From Symsagittifera roscoffensis (Eukaryota > Xenacoelomorpha > Acoela > Convolutidae): DNA of 64,000 nt. Numbering within the stretch: position 1 is the stretch's first letter; every line of letters starts with the position of its first letter. The stretch is taken from contig NC_087062.1 of assembly GCF_963678635.1 (NCBI RefSeq), positions 3,040,001-3,104,000 of the forward strand. The letters are read 5' to 3'. The notes beneath the pieces are model-generated. The model was not told the DNA's origin, ran no database searches, and saw only the letters and a program-made list of their open reading frames with translations. Shown piece by piece: positions 15,591-27,925 of this stretch. Made by a program: the position numbers and the translations under genes.

Positions 15591-18500
15591 AATCATTTAT
15601 CAGGATTCAGTCGCCATTTTAATCACGAAATTTCGTTATTCCTATAAATATATACGAAGGATTGAGTAACAGAAATCAAACTCACTAAACAAGTTATCAG
15701 GATTCCAACGTGGGTTTTATCGCAGTAGTTGTACATTCCTCAATAAGGCGTAAACGACTTATTAACATGAAATCAACCTCATTCAATCAAATATCCGGAT
15801 TCAATCGCATTTCAGGCTCATTAAATCAATAATCAGGAATCAATCGCATTTTTCATCACATTAGTTGTTAACTACTTCATATGTATTAAAGATTTACTAA
15901 CAAAAAAATCAGTCTCAACAAAGAGGTTATCAAATTTCAGTCGCTTTTTAGCACAACAAATTTAAACTCCAAATTCCCAACTAAGACAAAGATGATCAAG
16001 ATACAAAATGACTCATCAAAACAAACATCACGATTTAGCGAAGCGACCTTCTTTCAACACAAAAATATGAATTTCTGACACCGGGATGTGGCAGTAAAAA
16101 AAAATCAGGCTCAATAAATCAGCTCTGAGGATTCAATTAAACTATTCGCCCCGAAACTTGTAATTGCTAATTATGACAATGATGAATAAATTACAAAATA
16201 AATCAATCTCATCGAAACAATTTTCAGGATTAAATCGTATTAGTTGTCACCAAAAATGTAAATCCATACAAAAGTAAGACCGATTGAGATACAAAAAATA
16301 AGGCTCATTAAATCAGTTATCAGGATTCAGTCGCATTTTGCATCACAAAAAAGATAACTCACAAACAAGTTTAAATATTAAGGTGATTAAAATCAGGCTC
16401 ATTAAATCAATTATTAGGGTTCAGTCGCCATTTTAATCACGAAATTTCGTTATTCCTATAAATATATACGAAGGATTGAGTAACAGAAATCAAACTCACT
16501 AAACAAGTTATCAGGATTCCAACGTGGGTTTTATCGCAGTAGTTGTACATTCCTCAATTAGACTTAAACGACTTATTAACATAAAATCAATCTCATTGAA
16601 TCAAATATCCGGATTCAACCGCATTTGAGGCTCATTAAATCAATAATCAGGAATCAATCGCATTTTTCATCATATTAGTTAATAACTACTTCATATGTAT
16701 TAAAGATTTACTAACAAAAAAATCAGTCTCAACAAAGAGGTTATCAAATTTCAGTCGCTTTTTAGCACAACAAATTTAAACTCCAAATTCCCAACTAAGA
16801 CAAAGATGATCAAGATACAAAATGACTCATCAAAACAAACATCACGATTTAGCGAAGCGACCTTCTTTCAACACAAAAAATGAACTTCTGACACAGGGAT
16901 GTGGTTGTAAAAAAAGGCTCAATAAATCAGCTCTGGGGATTCAATTAAAATGTTCGTCAGAAAACTTGTATCTGCTTATTATGACAAAGATGAGCTAATA
17001 ACAAAAAAACACGCTCATTAAACCAGTTTTCCGGATTCAATCGTGTCACAAAAATTGTAAATCCATACAAAAGTAAGACCGATATAGATACAAAAAATCA
17101 GGCTCATTTAATCAGTTATCAGGATTCAGTCGCACTTTTCATCACAAAAATGATCACTCACAAACAAGCTAAAATATTTAGGGTATAAAAATCAGGCTCA
17201 TTAAATCAGTTATCAGGATTCTGTCGCCATTTTCATCACGAAATTTCGTTATTCCTATAAATATATACGAAGGATTGAGTAACAGAAATCAAACTCACTA
17301 AACAAGTTATCAGGATTCCAACGTGGTTAACATAAAATCAATCTCATTCAATCAAATATCCGGATTCAACCGCATTTCAGGCTCATTAAATCAATAATCA
17401 GGAATCAATCGCATTTTTCATCACATTAGTTGTTAACTACTTCATATGTATTAAAGATTTACTAACAAAAAAATCAGTCTCAACAAAGAGGTTATCAAAT
17501 TTCAGTCGCTTTTTAGCACAACAAATTTAAATTCCAAATTCCCAACTAAGACAAAGATGATCAAGATACAAAATGACTCATCAAAACAAACATCACGATT
17601 TAGCGAAGCGACCTTCTTTCAACACAAAAATATGAATTTCTGACACAGGGATGTGGTAGTAAAAAAATCAGGCTCAATAAATCAGCTCTGAGGATTCAAT
17701 TAAACTATTCGCCACGAAACTTGTAATTGCTAATTATGACAATGATGAATAAATTACAAAATAAATCAATCTCATCGAACCAATTTTTAGGATTAAATCG
17801 TATTAGTTGTCACCAAAAATGTAAATCCATACAAAAGTAAGACCGATTGAGATACAAAAAATAAGGCTCATTAAATCAGTTATCAGGATTCAGTCGCATT
17901 TTGCATCACAAAAAAGATTACTCACAAACCAGTTTAAATATTTAGGTTAATAAAATCAGGCTCATTAAATCATTGATCAGGATTCAGTCGCCATTTTAAT
18001 CACGAAATTTCGTTATTCCTATAAATATATACGAAGGATTGAGTAACAGAAATCAAACTCACTAAACAAGTTATCAGGATTCCAACGTGGGTTTTATCGC
18101 AGTAGTTGTACATTCCTCAATAAGCTTAAACGACTTATTAACATGAAATCAATCTCATTCAATCAAATATCCGGATTCAACGGCATTTCAGGCTCATTAA
18201 ATCAATAATCAGGAATCAATCGCATTTTTCATCACATTAGTTGTTAACTACTTCATATGTATTAAAGATTTACTAACAAAAAAATCAGTCTCAATAAAGA
18301 GGTTATCAAATTTCAGTCGCTTTTTAGCACAACAAAATTTAACTCCAAATTCCCAACTAAGACAAAGATGATCAAGATACAAAATGACTCATCAAAACAA
18401 ACATCACGATTTAGCGAAGCGACCTTCTTTCAACACAAAAATATGAATTTCTGACACAGGGATGTGGCAGTAAAAAAATCAGGCTCAATAAATCAACTCT

Positions 18501-21500
18501 GAGGATTCAATTAAACTATTCGCCCCGAAACTTGTAATTGCTAATTATGACAATGATGAATAAATTACAAAATAAATCAATCTCATCGAACCAATTTTCA
18601 GGATTAAATCGTATTAGTTGTCACCAAAAATATAAATCCATACAAAAAAAAAGACCGATTGAGATACAAAAAAAAGGCTCATTAAATCAGTTAACAGGAT
18701 TCAGTCGCATTTTGCATCACAAAAAAGATTACTCACAAACAAGTTTAAATATTTAGGTTATTAAAATCAGGCTCATTAAATCAATTATCAGGATTCAGTC
18801 GCCATTTTAATCACGAAATTTCGTTATTCCTATAAATATATACGAAGGATTGAGTAACAGAAATCAAACTCACTAAACAAGTTATCAGGATTCCAACGTG
18901 GGTTTTATCGCAGTAGTTGTACATTCCTCAATATGACTTAAACGACTTATTAACATAAAATCAATCTCATTCAATCAAATATCCGGATTCAACGGCATTT
19001 CAGGCTCATTAAATCAATTATCAGGAATCAATCGCATTCTTCATCATATTAGTTGTTAACTACTTCAAATGTATTAAAGATTTACTAACAAAAAATCAGT
19101 CTCAACAAAGAGGTTATCAAATTTCAGACGCTTTTTAGCACAAATTTAAACTCTAAATGCCCAACTAAGACAAAGATGATCAAGATACAAAATGACTCAT
19201 CAAATCAAACATCACGATTTAGCGAAGCGAACTTCTTTCAACACAAAAAAGGAACTTCTGACACAGGGATGTGGTTGTAAAAAAAATCAGGCTCAATAAA
19301 TCAGCTCTGGGAATTCAACTAAACTAGTCGCCACGAAACTTGTAATTGCTAATTATGACAATGATGAATAAATTACAAAATAAATCAATCTCATTAAACC
19401 AATTTTCAGGATTAAATCGTATTAGATGTCACCAAAAAATGTGAATCCATACAAAAGTAAGACCGATGGAGATAAAAAAAATCAGGCTCATTAAATCAGT
19501 TATCAGGATTCAGTCGCATTTTTCATCACAAAAATGATTACTCACAAACAAGCTAAAATATTTAGAGTATAAAAATCAAGCTCATTAAATCAATTATCAG
19601 GACTCAGTCGCCATTTTAATCACGAAATTTCGTTATTCCTATAAATATATACGAAGGATTGAGTAACAGAAATCAAACTCACTAAACAAGTTATCAGGAT
19701 TCCAACGTGGTTAACATAAAATCAATCTCATTCAACCAAATATCCGGATTCAACCGCATTTCAGGCTCATTAAATCAATTATCAGGAATCAATCGCATTC
19801 TTCATCACATTAGTTTTTAACTACTTCATATGTATTAAAGATTTACTAACAAAAAAATCAGTCTCAACAAAGAGGTTATCAAATTTCAGTCGCTTTTTAG
19901 CACAACAAATTTAAATTCCAAATTCCCAACTAAGACAAAGATCATCAAGATACAAAATGACTCATCAAAACAAACATCACGATTTAGCGAAGCGACCTTC
20001 TTTCAACACAAAAATATGAATTTCTGACACAGGGATGTAGTAGTAAAAAAATCAGGCTCAATAAATCAGCTCTGAGGATTCAATTAAACTATTCGCCACG
20101 AAACTTGTAATTGCTAATTATGACAATGATGAATAAATTACAAAATAAATCAATCTCATCGAACGAATTTTTAGGATTAAATCGTATTAGTTGTCACCAA
20201 AAATGTAAATCCATACAAAAGTAAGACCGATTGAGATACAAAAAATAAGGCTCATTAAATCAGTTATCAGGATTCAGTCGCATTTTGCATCACAAAAAAG
20301 ATTACTCACAAACCAGTTTAAATATTTAGGTTAATAAAATCAGGCTCATTAAATCATTGATCAGGATTCAGTCGCCATTTTAATCACGAAATTTCGTTAT
20401 TCCTATAAATATATACGAAGGATTGAGTAACAGAAATCAAACTCACTAAACAAGTTATCAGGATTCCAACGTGGGTTTTATCGCAGTAGTTGTACATTCC
20501 TCAATAAGCTTAAACGACTTATTAACATGAAATCAATCTCATTCAATCAAATATCCGGATTCAATCGCATTTCAGGCTCATTAAATCAATCATCAGGAAT
20601 CAATCGCATTTTTCATCACATTAGTTGTTAACTACTTCATATGTATTAAAGATTTACTAACAAAAAAATCAGTCTCAACAAAGAGGTTATCAAATTTCAG
20701 TCGCTTTTTAGCACAACAAAATTTAACTCCAAATTCCCAACTAAGACAAAGATGATCAAGATACAAAATGACTCATCAAAACAAACATCACGATTTAGCG
20801 AAGCGACCTTCTTTCAACACAAAAATATGAATTTCTGACACAGGGATGTGGCAGTAAAAAAAATCAGGCTCAATAAATCAACTCTGAGGATTCAATTAAA
20901 CTATTCGCCCCGAAACTTGTAATTGCTAATTATGACAATGATGAATAAATTACAAAATAAATCAATCTCATCGAACCAATTTTCAGGATTAAATCGTATT
21001 AGTTGTCACCAAAAATGTAAATCCATACAAAAATAAGACCGATTGAGATACAAAAAAAGGCTCATTAAATCAGTTAACAGGATTCAGTCGCAGTTTGCAT
21101 CACAAAAAAGATTACTCACAAACAAGTTTAAATATTTAGGTTATTAAAATTAGGCTCATTAAATCAATTAACAGGATTCAGTCGCCATTTTAATCACGAA
21201 ATTTCGTTATTCCTATAAATATATACGAAGGATTGAGTAACAGAAATTAAACTCACTAAACAACTTATCAGGATTCCAACGTGGGTTTTATCGCAGTAGT
21301 TGTACATTCCTCAATAAGACTTAAACAACTTATTAACATAAAATCAATCTCATTCAATCAAATATCCGGATTCAACCGCATTTCAGGCTCATTAAATCAA
21401 TAATCAGGAATCAATTGCATTTTTCATCACATTAGTTGTTAACTACTTAATTTGTATTAAAGATTTACCAACAAAAAAATCAGTCTCAACAAAGAGGTTA

Positions 21501-24355
21501 TCAAATTTCAGACGCTTTTTAGCACAAATTCAAACTCCAAATGCCCAACTAAGACAAAGATGATCAAGATAAAAAATGACTCATCAAATCAAACATCACG
21601 ATTTAGCGAAGCGAACTTCTTTCAGCACAAAAAATAAATTTCTGACACAGGGATGTGGTTGTAAAAAAAATCAGGCTCAATAAATCAGCTCTGAGGATTC
21701 AACTAAACTATTCGCCTAGAAACTTGTAATTGCTAATAATGACAATGATGAATTAACTACAAAATAAATCAATCTCATCAAACCAATTTTCAGGATTAAA
21801 TCGTATTAGTTGTCACCAAAAAATATAAATCCATACAAAAGTAAGGTAAGACCGATTGAGATACAAAAAATAAGGCTCATTACTTCAGTTATCAGGATTC
21901 AGTCGCATGTTTCATCACAAAAATGATTACTCACAACAAGTTAAAATATTTAGGTTATTAAAATCAAGCTCATTAAATCAATTATCAGGACTCAGTCGCC
22001 ATTTTAATCACAAAATTTCGTTATTCCTATAAATATATACAAAGGATTGAGTAACAGAAATCAAACTCACTAAACAAGTTATCAGGATTCCAACGTGGGT
22101 TTTATCGCAGTAGTTGTACATTCCTCAATATGACTTAAACGACTTATTAACATAAAATCAATCTCATTCAATCAAATATCCGGATTCAACGGCATTTCAG
22201 GCTCATTAAATCAATTATCAGGAATCAATCGCATTCTTCATCATATTAGTTGTTAACTACTTCATATGTATTAAAGATTTACTAACAAAAAATCAGTCTC
22301 AACAAAGAGGTTATCAAATTTCAGACGCTTTTTAGCACAAATTTAAACTCTAAATGCCCAACTAAGACAAAGATGATCAAGATACAAAATGACTCATCAA
22401 ATCAAACATCACTATTTAGCGAAGCGAACTTCTTTCAACACAAAAAAGGAACTTCTGACACAGGGATGTGGTTGTAAAAAAAATCAGGCTCAATAAATCA
22501 GCTCTGGGGATTCAACTTAACTAGTCGCCACGAAACTTGTAATTGCTAATTATGACAATGATGAATAAATTACCAAATAAATGAATCTCATTAAACCAAT
22601 TTTCAGGATTAAATCGTATTAGATGTCACCAAAAAATGTGAATCCATATAAAAGTAAGACCGATGGAGATACAAAAAATCAGGCTCATTAAATCAGTTAT
22701 CAGGATTCAGTCGCATTTTTCATCACAAAAATGATTACTCACAAACAAGCTAAAATATTTAGAGTATAAAAATCAAGCTCATTAAATCAATTATCAGGAC
22801 TCAGTCGCCATTTTAATCACAAAATTTCGTTATTCCTATAAATATATACAAAGGATTGAGTAACAGAAATCAAACTCACTAAACAAGTTATCAGGATTCC
22901 AACGTGGGTTTTATCGCAGTAGTTGTACATTCCTCAATATGACTTAAACGACTTATTAACATAAAATCAATCTCATTCAATCAAATATCCGGATTCAACC
23001 GCATTTCAGGCTCATTAAATCAATTATCAGGAATCAATCGCATTCTTCATCATATTAGTTGTTAACTACTTCATATGTATTAAAGATTTACTAACAAAAA
23101 AATCAGTCTCAACAAAGAGGTTATCAAATTTCAGACGCTTTTTAGCACAAATTTAAACTCTAAATGCCCAACTAAGACAAAGATGATCAAGATACAAAAT
23201 GACTCATCAAATCAAACATCACGATTTAGCGAAGCGACCTTCTTTCAACACAAAAAAGGAACTTCTGACACAGAGATGTGGTTGTAAAAAAAATCAGGCT
23301 CAATAAATCAGCTCTGGGGATTCAATTAAACTAGTCGCCACGAAACTTGTAATTGCTAATTTGACAATGATGAATAAATTACAAAATAAATCAATCTCAT
23401 TAAACCAATTTTCAGGATTAAATCGTATTAGTTGTCACCAAAAAATGTGAATCCATACAAAAGCAAGACTGATTGAGATACAAAAAATCAGGATCATTAA
23501 ATCAGTTATCAGGATTCAGTCGCATTTTCATCACAAAAATGATTACTCACAAACAAGTTAATATATTTAGGGTATAAAAATCAGGCTCATTAAACCAATT
23601 ATCAGGATTCAGTAAGAAAAAGATGATCATGATACAAAATGATTCATCAAATCAAACATCACGATTTAGCGAAGCGACCTTCTTTCAACACAAAAAATTA
23701 ATTTCTGACACGGATGTGGTTGTAAAAAAATCAGGCTCAATAAATCAGCTCTGAGGATTCAACTAAACTATTCGCCTAGAAACTTGTAATTGCTAATAAT
23801 GACACTGATGAATTAACTACGAAATAAATCAATCTCATCAAACCAATTTTCAGGATTAAATCGTATTAGTTGTCACCAAAAAATATAAATCCATACAAAA
23901 GTAAGGTAAGACCGATTGAGATACAAAAAGTAAGGCTCATTACTTCAGTTATCAGGATTCAGTCGCATGTTTCATCACAAAAATGATTACTCACAAACAA
24001 GTTTAAATATTTAGGTTATTAAAATCAAGCTCATTAAATCAATTATCAGGACTCAGTCGCCATTTTAATCACAAAATTTCGTTATTCCTATAAATATATA
24101 CAAAGGATTGAGTAACAGAAATCAAACTCACTAAACAAGTTATCAGGATTCCAACGTGGGTTTTATCGCAGTAGTTGTACATTCCTCAATATGACTTAAA
24201 CGACCTATTAACATAAAATCAATCTCATTCAATCAAATATCAAGAATACCGCATTTCAGGCTCATTAAATCAATTATCAGGAATCAATCGCATTCTTCAT
24301 CATATTAGTTGTTAACTGCTTCATATGTATTAAAGATTTACTAACAAAAAAATCA

Positions 24356-24555
24356 NNNNNNNNNNNNNNNNNNNNNNNNNNNNNNNNNNNNNNNNNNNNN
24401 NNNNNNNNNNNNNNNNNNNNNNNNNNNNNNNNNNNNNNNNNNNNNNNNNNNNNNNNNNNNNNNNNNNNNNNNNNNNNNNNNNNNNNNNNNNNNNNNNNNN
24501 NNNNNNNNNNNNNNNNNNNNNNNNNNNNNNNNNNNNNNNNNNNNNNNNNNNNNNN
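24356..24555. other. Assembly gap of 200 N
   Basis: Exactly 200 N. The left flank is satellite and the right flank is retroelement ORF-C, so both the end of the satellite and the 3' end of element copy A are unresolved. A round 200 is probably a placeholder length. Apparent open frames crossing it are artefacts of translating N. Confidence 0.99.
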
Positions 24556-25605
24556 CTGAGAAAGCTTGATCCACGATCGTTCTTGTACTCTTCACGTCCA
24601 CAGCCACGAAATGTACAGGGTATCTGCTCTTGCACATTGGGGCCAACGTTGAACCCACCAAATATCGTGCTCCTGATGGTCTACAATAAGTTTCGCTGTG
24701 TCTGATGTTCATCTCCCGTTTCGATTGCTTCCCTCCATTTTCCTATATACTTCTGCTCAGTCTGCAGAACTCCTGGGAATACTTCTACGCTGATGGCTGT
24801 GATCATCTCATGTTTTCTGTTCTAGATTCAATAGTGACACTAAAGAACCAAACATGCTGTAGAATCCTAGTGCTGTCCACTAGATTCACATCGGTTCCTC
24901 CATGGCAATCTGCTATCAGTTCCGTTTCCGTTCTTGCTTTCATCACTACATTTCCAAACAATACGTCAACTGCTTGTGTTGTTTCTCCCAGGGTTTTCAC
25001 AACAGTCTAGACTTCCACAAACGTGACCCTCTAGTCCCCACAGACTTCCGCCAGACAGCTACCAGGTTTGACCCCAGTCTTCTGGTCCCCAGCCAGGCAA
25101 CTCCACTCTATCTTCTCCGTTGCTCTTAAATGGCTGTTATCAATCACATTATATATGATGTTGAGGTCACGCAGGTTACAGTCCGCATTCAGTTCCCTCT
25201 GTATGTCCTGTGTCGCCCCGTAATATTGAGTCAGCGTTGGGACTAGGACACCACGATGGCTTCATCAATTCCCCACACTGCCATCAAGCTCGTTCTCAGT
25301 AATTCATCTGAGAATCCCAACCCAAATTCCACTCTCTTGTCGGATTTTGGTACTGAAGGTGCAGTCACCTCTTTCTTCCAAGACCAATCCCAATTTGGCC
25401 TGTGGATTGTTAACACTCTTAGTCGTCACAATTCTGGACGTCCAGAATCTTAGTAACACCCGCCTGCTCATAATCAAAGAAGCAATCGCGTATGTCTTCA
25501 CTCAGGAAAGGATTGTATGCTATCCCTATAATCCCGGGACACATAGCTATATGACTTCTTCTTGATCGGTCCACAGTATTCACTGGATTTCGGCAATGCT
25601 CCCAT
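24556..25605 (-). pseudogene. Retroelement ORF-C remnant, copy A
   Basis: Degenerate copy of the ORF-C seen better preserved at 44567-45752. Pieces of the same protein appear in different frames, for example 24803-25000 and 25304-25501, so several indels have broken it. Its start is preserved: ATG at 25603-25605, seven bases after the ORF-B stop. Codon 12 reads GGA here, whereas copy B has TGA, which shows that the copy B stop is a mutation. The left end is cut by the assembly gap. I do not recognise the protein family. Confidence 0.7.
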
Positions 25606-25612
25606 AGATTCT

Positions 25613-27637
25613 TTAGTGAGCCTCAACTCCTTGTTTGAGAATCTCCTGATCTCGTCTATCTTTTTCATGGGTCTCCAATTCTTCAGGTTCTTTCATGTTC
25701 ACCCCTCATCGGTTTACTTTGCTGCATATCCAGCATTGCTAGTAAGAACATGGCTTTCGTTCGCTCATTCGCCTTCCTTCAACATTTTAACACAAGTGTT
25801 TAATGCAGGTACTGAGATCTGCTCTATCAGGAATCGAATGAAACAGAGAGCGTCTCTCCGCTTTGCACACGCTACTGCTGCTCCCTCCTGGACTATCAGA
25901 TCCCTCAGATTCGTCATAAGGAAAACTTTTCCTCCTTTGATCGCTTCCTTTCTTCCGAATCATATTCTTCGCGAGTCAGGTCCCATCATGCACCAGGCGA
26001 GCCTGAGTTGTAATTCTGTCCCTTACGTAAGGTACTGCCACGAGAGCATGTATTCTTGGCGTAGTCCTCATTTCTTCTTCGAAATACCTCAATACTACTG
26101 CTTTCCATGGAAGGCTCACTAACTGCTCGATCGTCTCCGCCTCTACGTCAGACGACGCCAAAGTTCCATACGCCTTCCTGCTTGAGGGTGGTTGCCTTGC
26201 AACATCATTTCCAGATAACCCTCCATGGCTTTTTCGTCTTCCAGGGCACTACATACCCTCTAGCCGAGTTCCGGTATTCCAACATCTCCATGTATCCACC
26301 GGTGGGTTCATCTATCGACACTGTTCCTCCGACACTGTTAGTCGGTTGTATTCCACTGGTGTCAGTTGTCCTGCAACACTTCCCTTTTCCATGATTCATG
26401 GGAGATGGTTTGAAGTCCCTCATTTTACTCTCTCCACATTGACTGAGTATTTCCATTTCTAAAGTTGCTCCAGTCAGAGTGCGGTCACTCCTTTTGGATT
26501 TATAACCGGTTGACTTTATCCCCGCCATGAGAATGGGTGGGCAACCATCGCTATATCAGTTAATATTCCATCTGTGCCAGACAATTGAAAATCACCTTGC
26601 CCCCAAATCCATGACTTCCTCGACTCGTTTTCTTTTCGCTGAGTTACCAGCTTTCATCGATATTTCCGAATCCACTTTCGTCTTTCCAATCCTCCTCGGC
26701 ATCACTCTGCTGCCCTAACTTCATTTTCATCGCATTGATTTTATCAATCACCATTTTCGATCGCATCGTTCCTCTCCTGGTCCTTGACAGGTACTACCAC
26801 CTCTCCTTCATTGTCCTGCGGTGTCATCTTGATGGGAGAATTCGCTTCACTCTCATCAGTGGCTGAGTCGATCAATGACTCACTCAGTCTCCCTTCACAC
26901 TCATCAAGCTTGTCAAGTACTTCTCTCATCAAGGGTTTGATTGAGACCTGTTTTGAGAATGGACTGGGTCCCCATAGCTCTGAATCACAGTCCAGACTTC
27001 TTCCATGAACCGCACTCTGTCCAGCTTACATCCCGTCCCTACTCTCGTGGTCTCGGTGATGTACTTCCCATTCTTCTTCGGGTAGCGTTCCCAAGAAAGG
27101 TACTCTGGCTGAGGCCTCTATTCTTCTCCTCCGAGGTGATTCCATGAGGATTCTCTGATCGTTATTTCTTGTATTGCCAGGGAGAGCTGCTCTCGGCAAA
27201 TTCCGTTTCATCTCCTCAAAGGCTGACGGAGGTTCCAGTGTCGAGATGCCTTCATCCGATGGCTCAGTCGTTTCCCAACGTGTCTGCATTATTCTCAAGA
27301 TCACTGAAGATATTGAAATCCAGGCTGGATGTTCCTCCTGTCGATGCCCTGTCGTCCTCCCCACCAGCTTGATCTTGTTGCATGGGTTCTTCAGTCTGAC
27401 GGTTTCCACCCTGTCCGTCATCTCCTTCTGACTTGTCCCTATTCGAGTTCGATGGTCCTTGTTTGTCATTGTCAGCTTCTTCCTGGAATCTCGGTATGAG
27501 CAATGTACCGGCTGATTTATCTTCCTCTTCTCCATGGACCACTTTGATTTCTTCGCAGCCGAAGGGTGCTAGGAAAATTCTCGTCTGCAATACTCCCGCA
27601 GCTTTCATCTCTTTTCTCACACTGGTCAGTTTCACCT
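25613..27637 (-). pseudogene. Retroelement ORF-B C-terminal remnant, copy A
   Basis: Aligns by eye, segment by segment, with 45760-47735 of copy B: an acidic low-complexity stretch, an RRRRIE basic patch, then helical segments ending in a shared stop at 25613. It is split into many short frames by indels (longest 27026-27535 and 27264-27635), so it is non-functional. At 27637 similarity to ORF-B stops abruptly in the middle of the protein, at an internal deletion. The function of the intact protein is unknown. Confidence 0.7.
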
Positions 27638-27925
27638 TAATATATATCGTTAAAATTTGCTTAAAGACAGTTCAGATAAAAAGATATTTATCCTAAAATT
27701 TATTAAAATCAATTGGTTTCTAAAATTTTGGAATTCGACCTAAGATTGGACAGTCCAAACTTTGGATCTATTCCCACGATCGTCATTTAGTTGTTCATGG
27801 TCACTAACCCCTACTTACCCATGATCTTAATAACCTAACACATAACATAACATAACATAACATAACACACATATCACATATTACATGCAACTTGGTCTTT
27901 GGCCTAACACCCTCTCGCTCATCAC
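27638..27925 (-). other. Deletion junction with filler plus intergenic spacer of copy A
   Basis: About 60 bases (27638-27695) match nothing in copy B. From about 27696 the sequence matches the spacer of copy B at 52622-52919, including the AACAT microsatellite at 27838-27866. Relative to copy B about 4.9 kb is missing at this point: all of ORF-A and the first two thirds of ORF-B. The spacer has no open frame. In the element's sense it lies directly after the macro-domain stop codon. Confidence 0.75.

Larger units (their letters stand above)
1..24355. repeat. Hierarchical satellite array (about 95-bp monomer, about 760/815-bp higher-order unit)
   Basis: The whole stretch is one tandem repeat. 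Diverged monomers of about 92-100 bp each begin with a variant of AATCAGGCTCATTAAATCA followed by TTATCAGGATTCAGTCGC. Eight or nine different monomer types follow each other in fixed order and then the order repeats. The marker CGTTATTCCTATAA recurs about 30 times, for example near 85, 844, 1639, 2398, 3212, 3970, 4782 and 5582, giving units of about 760 or 795-815 bp. The array runs into an N gap on the right and off the window on the left, so its true length is unknown. No open frame of meaningful length exists; a 72-codon frame at 18538-18756 is chance within the repeat. The higher-order structure is typical of centromeric or pericentromeric satellites, but location is an inference. Confidence 0.95.

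Noticed and set aside
18538-18756. 72-codon open frame in the satellite
   Set aside because: It is built only from satellite monomers and is not open in other units; chance frame.
1-24355. CRISPR array
   Set aside because: Repeats are regularly spaced, but the spacers are themselves repeated and related, the unit is about 95 bp, and the genome is eukaryotic.
1-24355. CENP-B box
   Set aside because: The TTCG in GAAATTTCGTTATTCC is not followed by the required A and CGGG at the right spacing.
24330-24712. Two minus-strand frames crossing the gap
   Set aside because: Most of their length is translated N; only the right edge is real ORF-C sequence.
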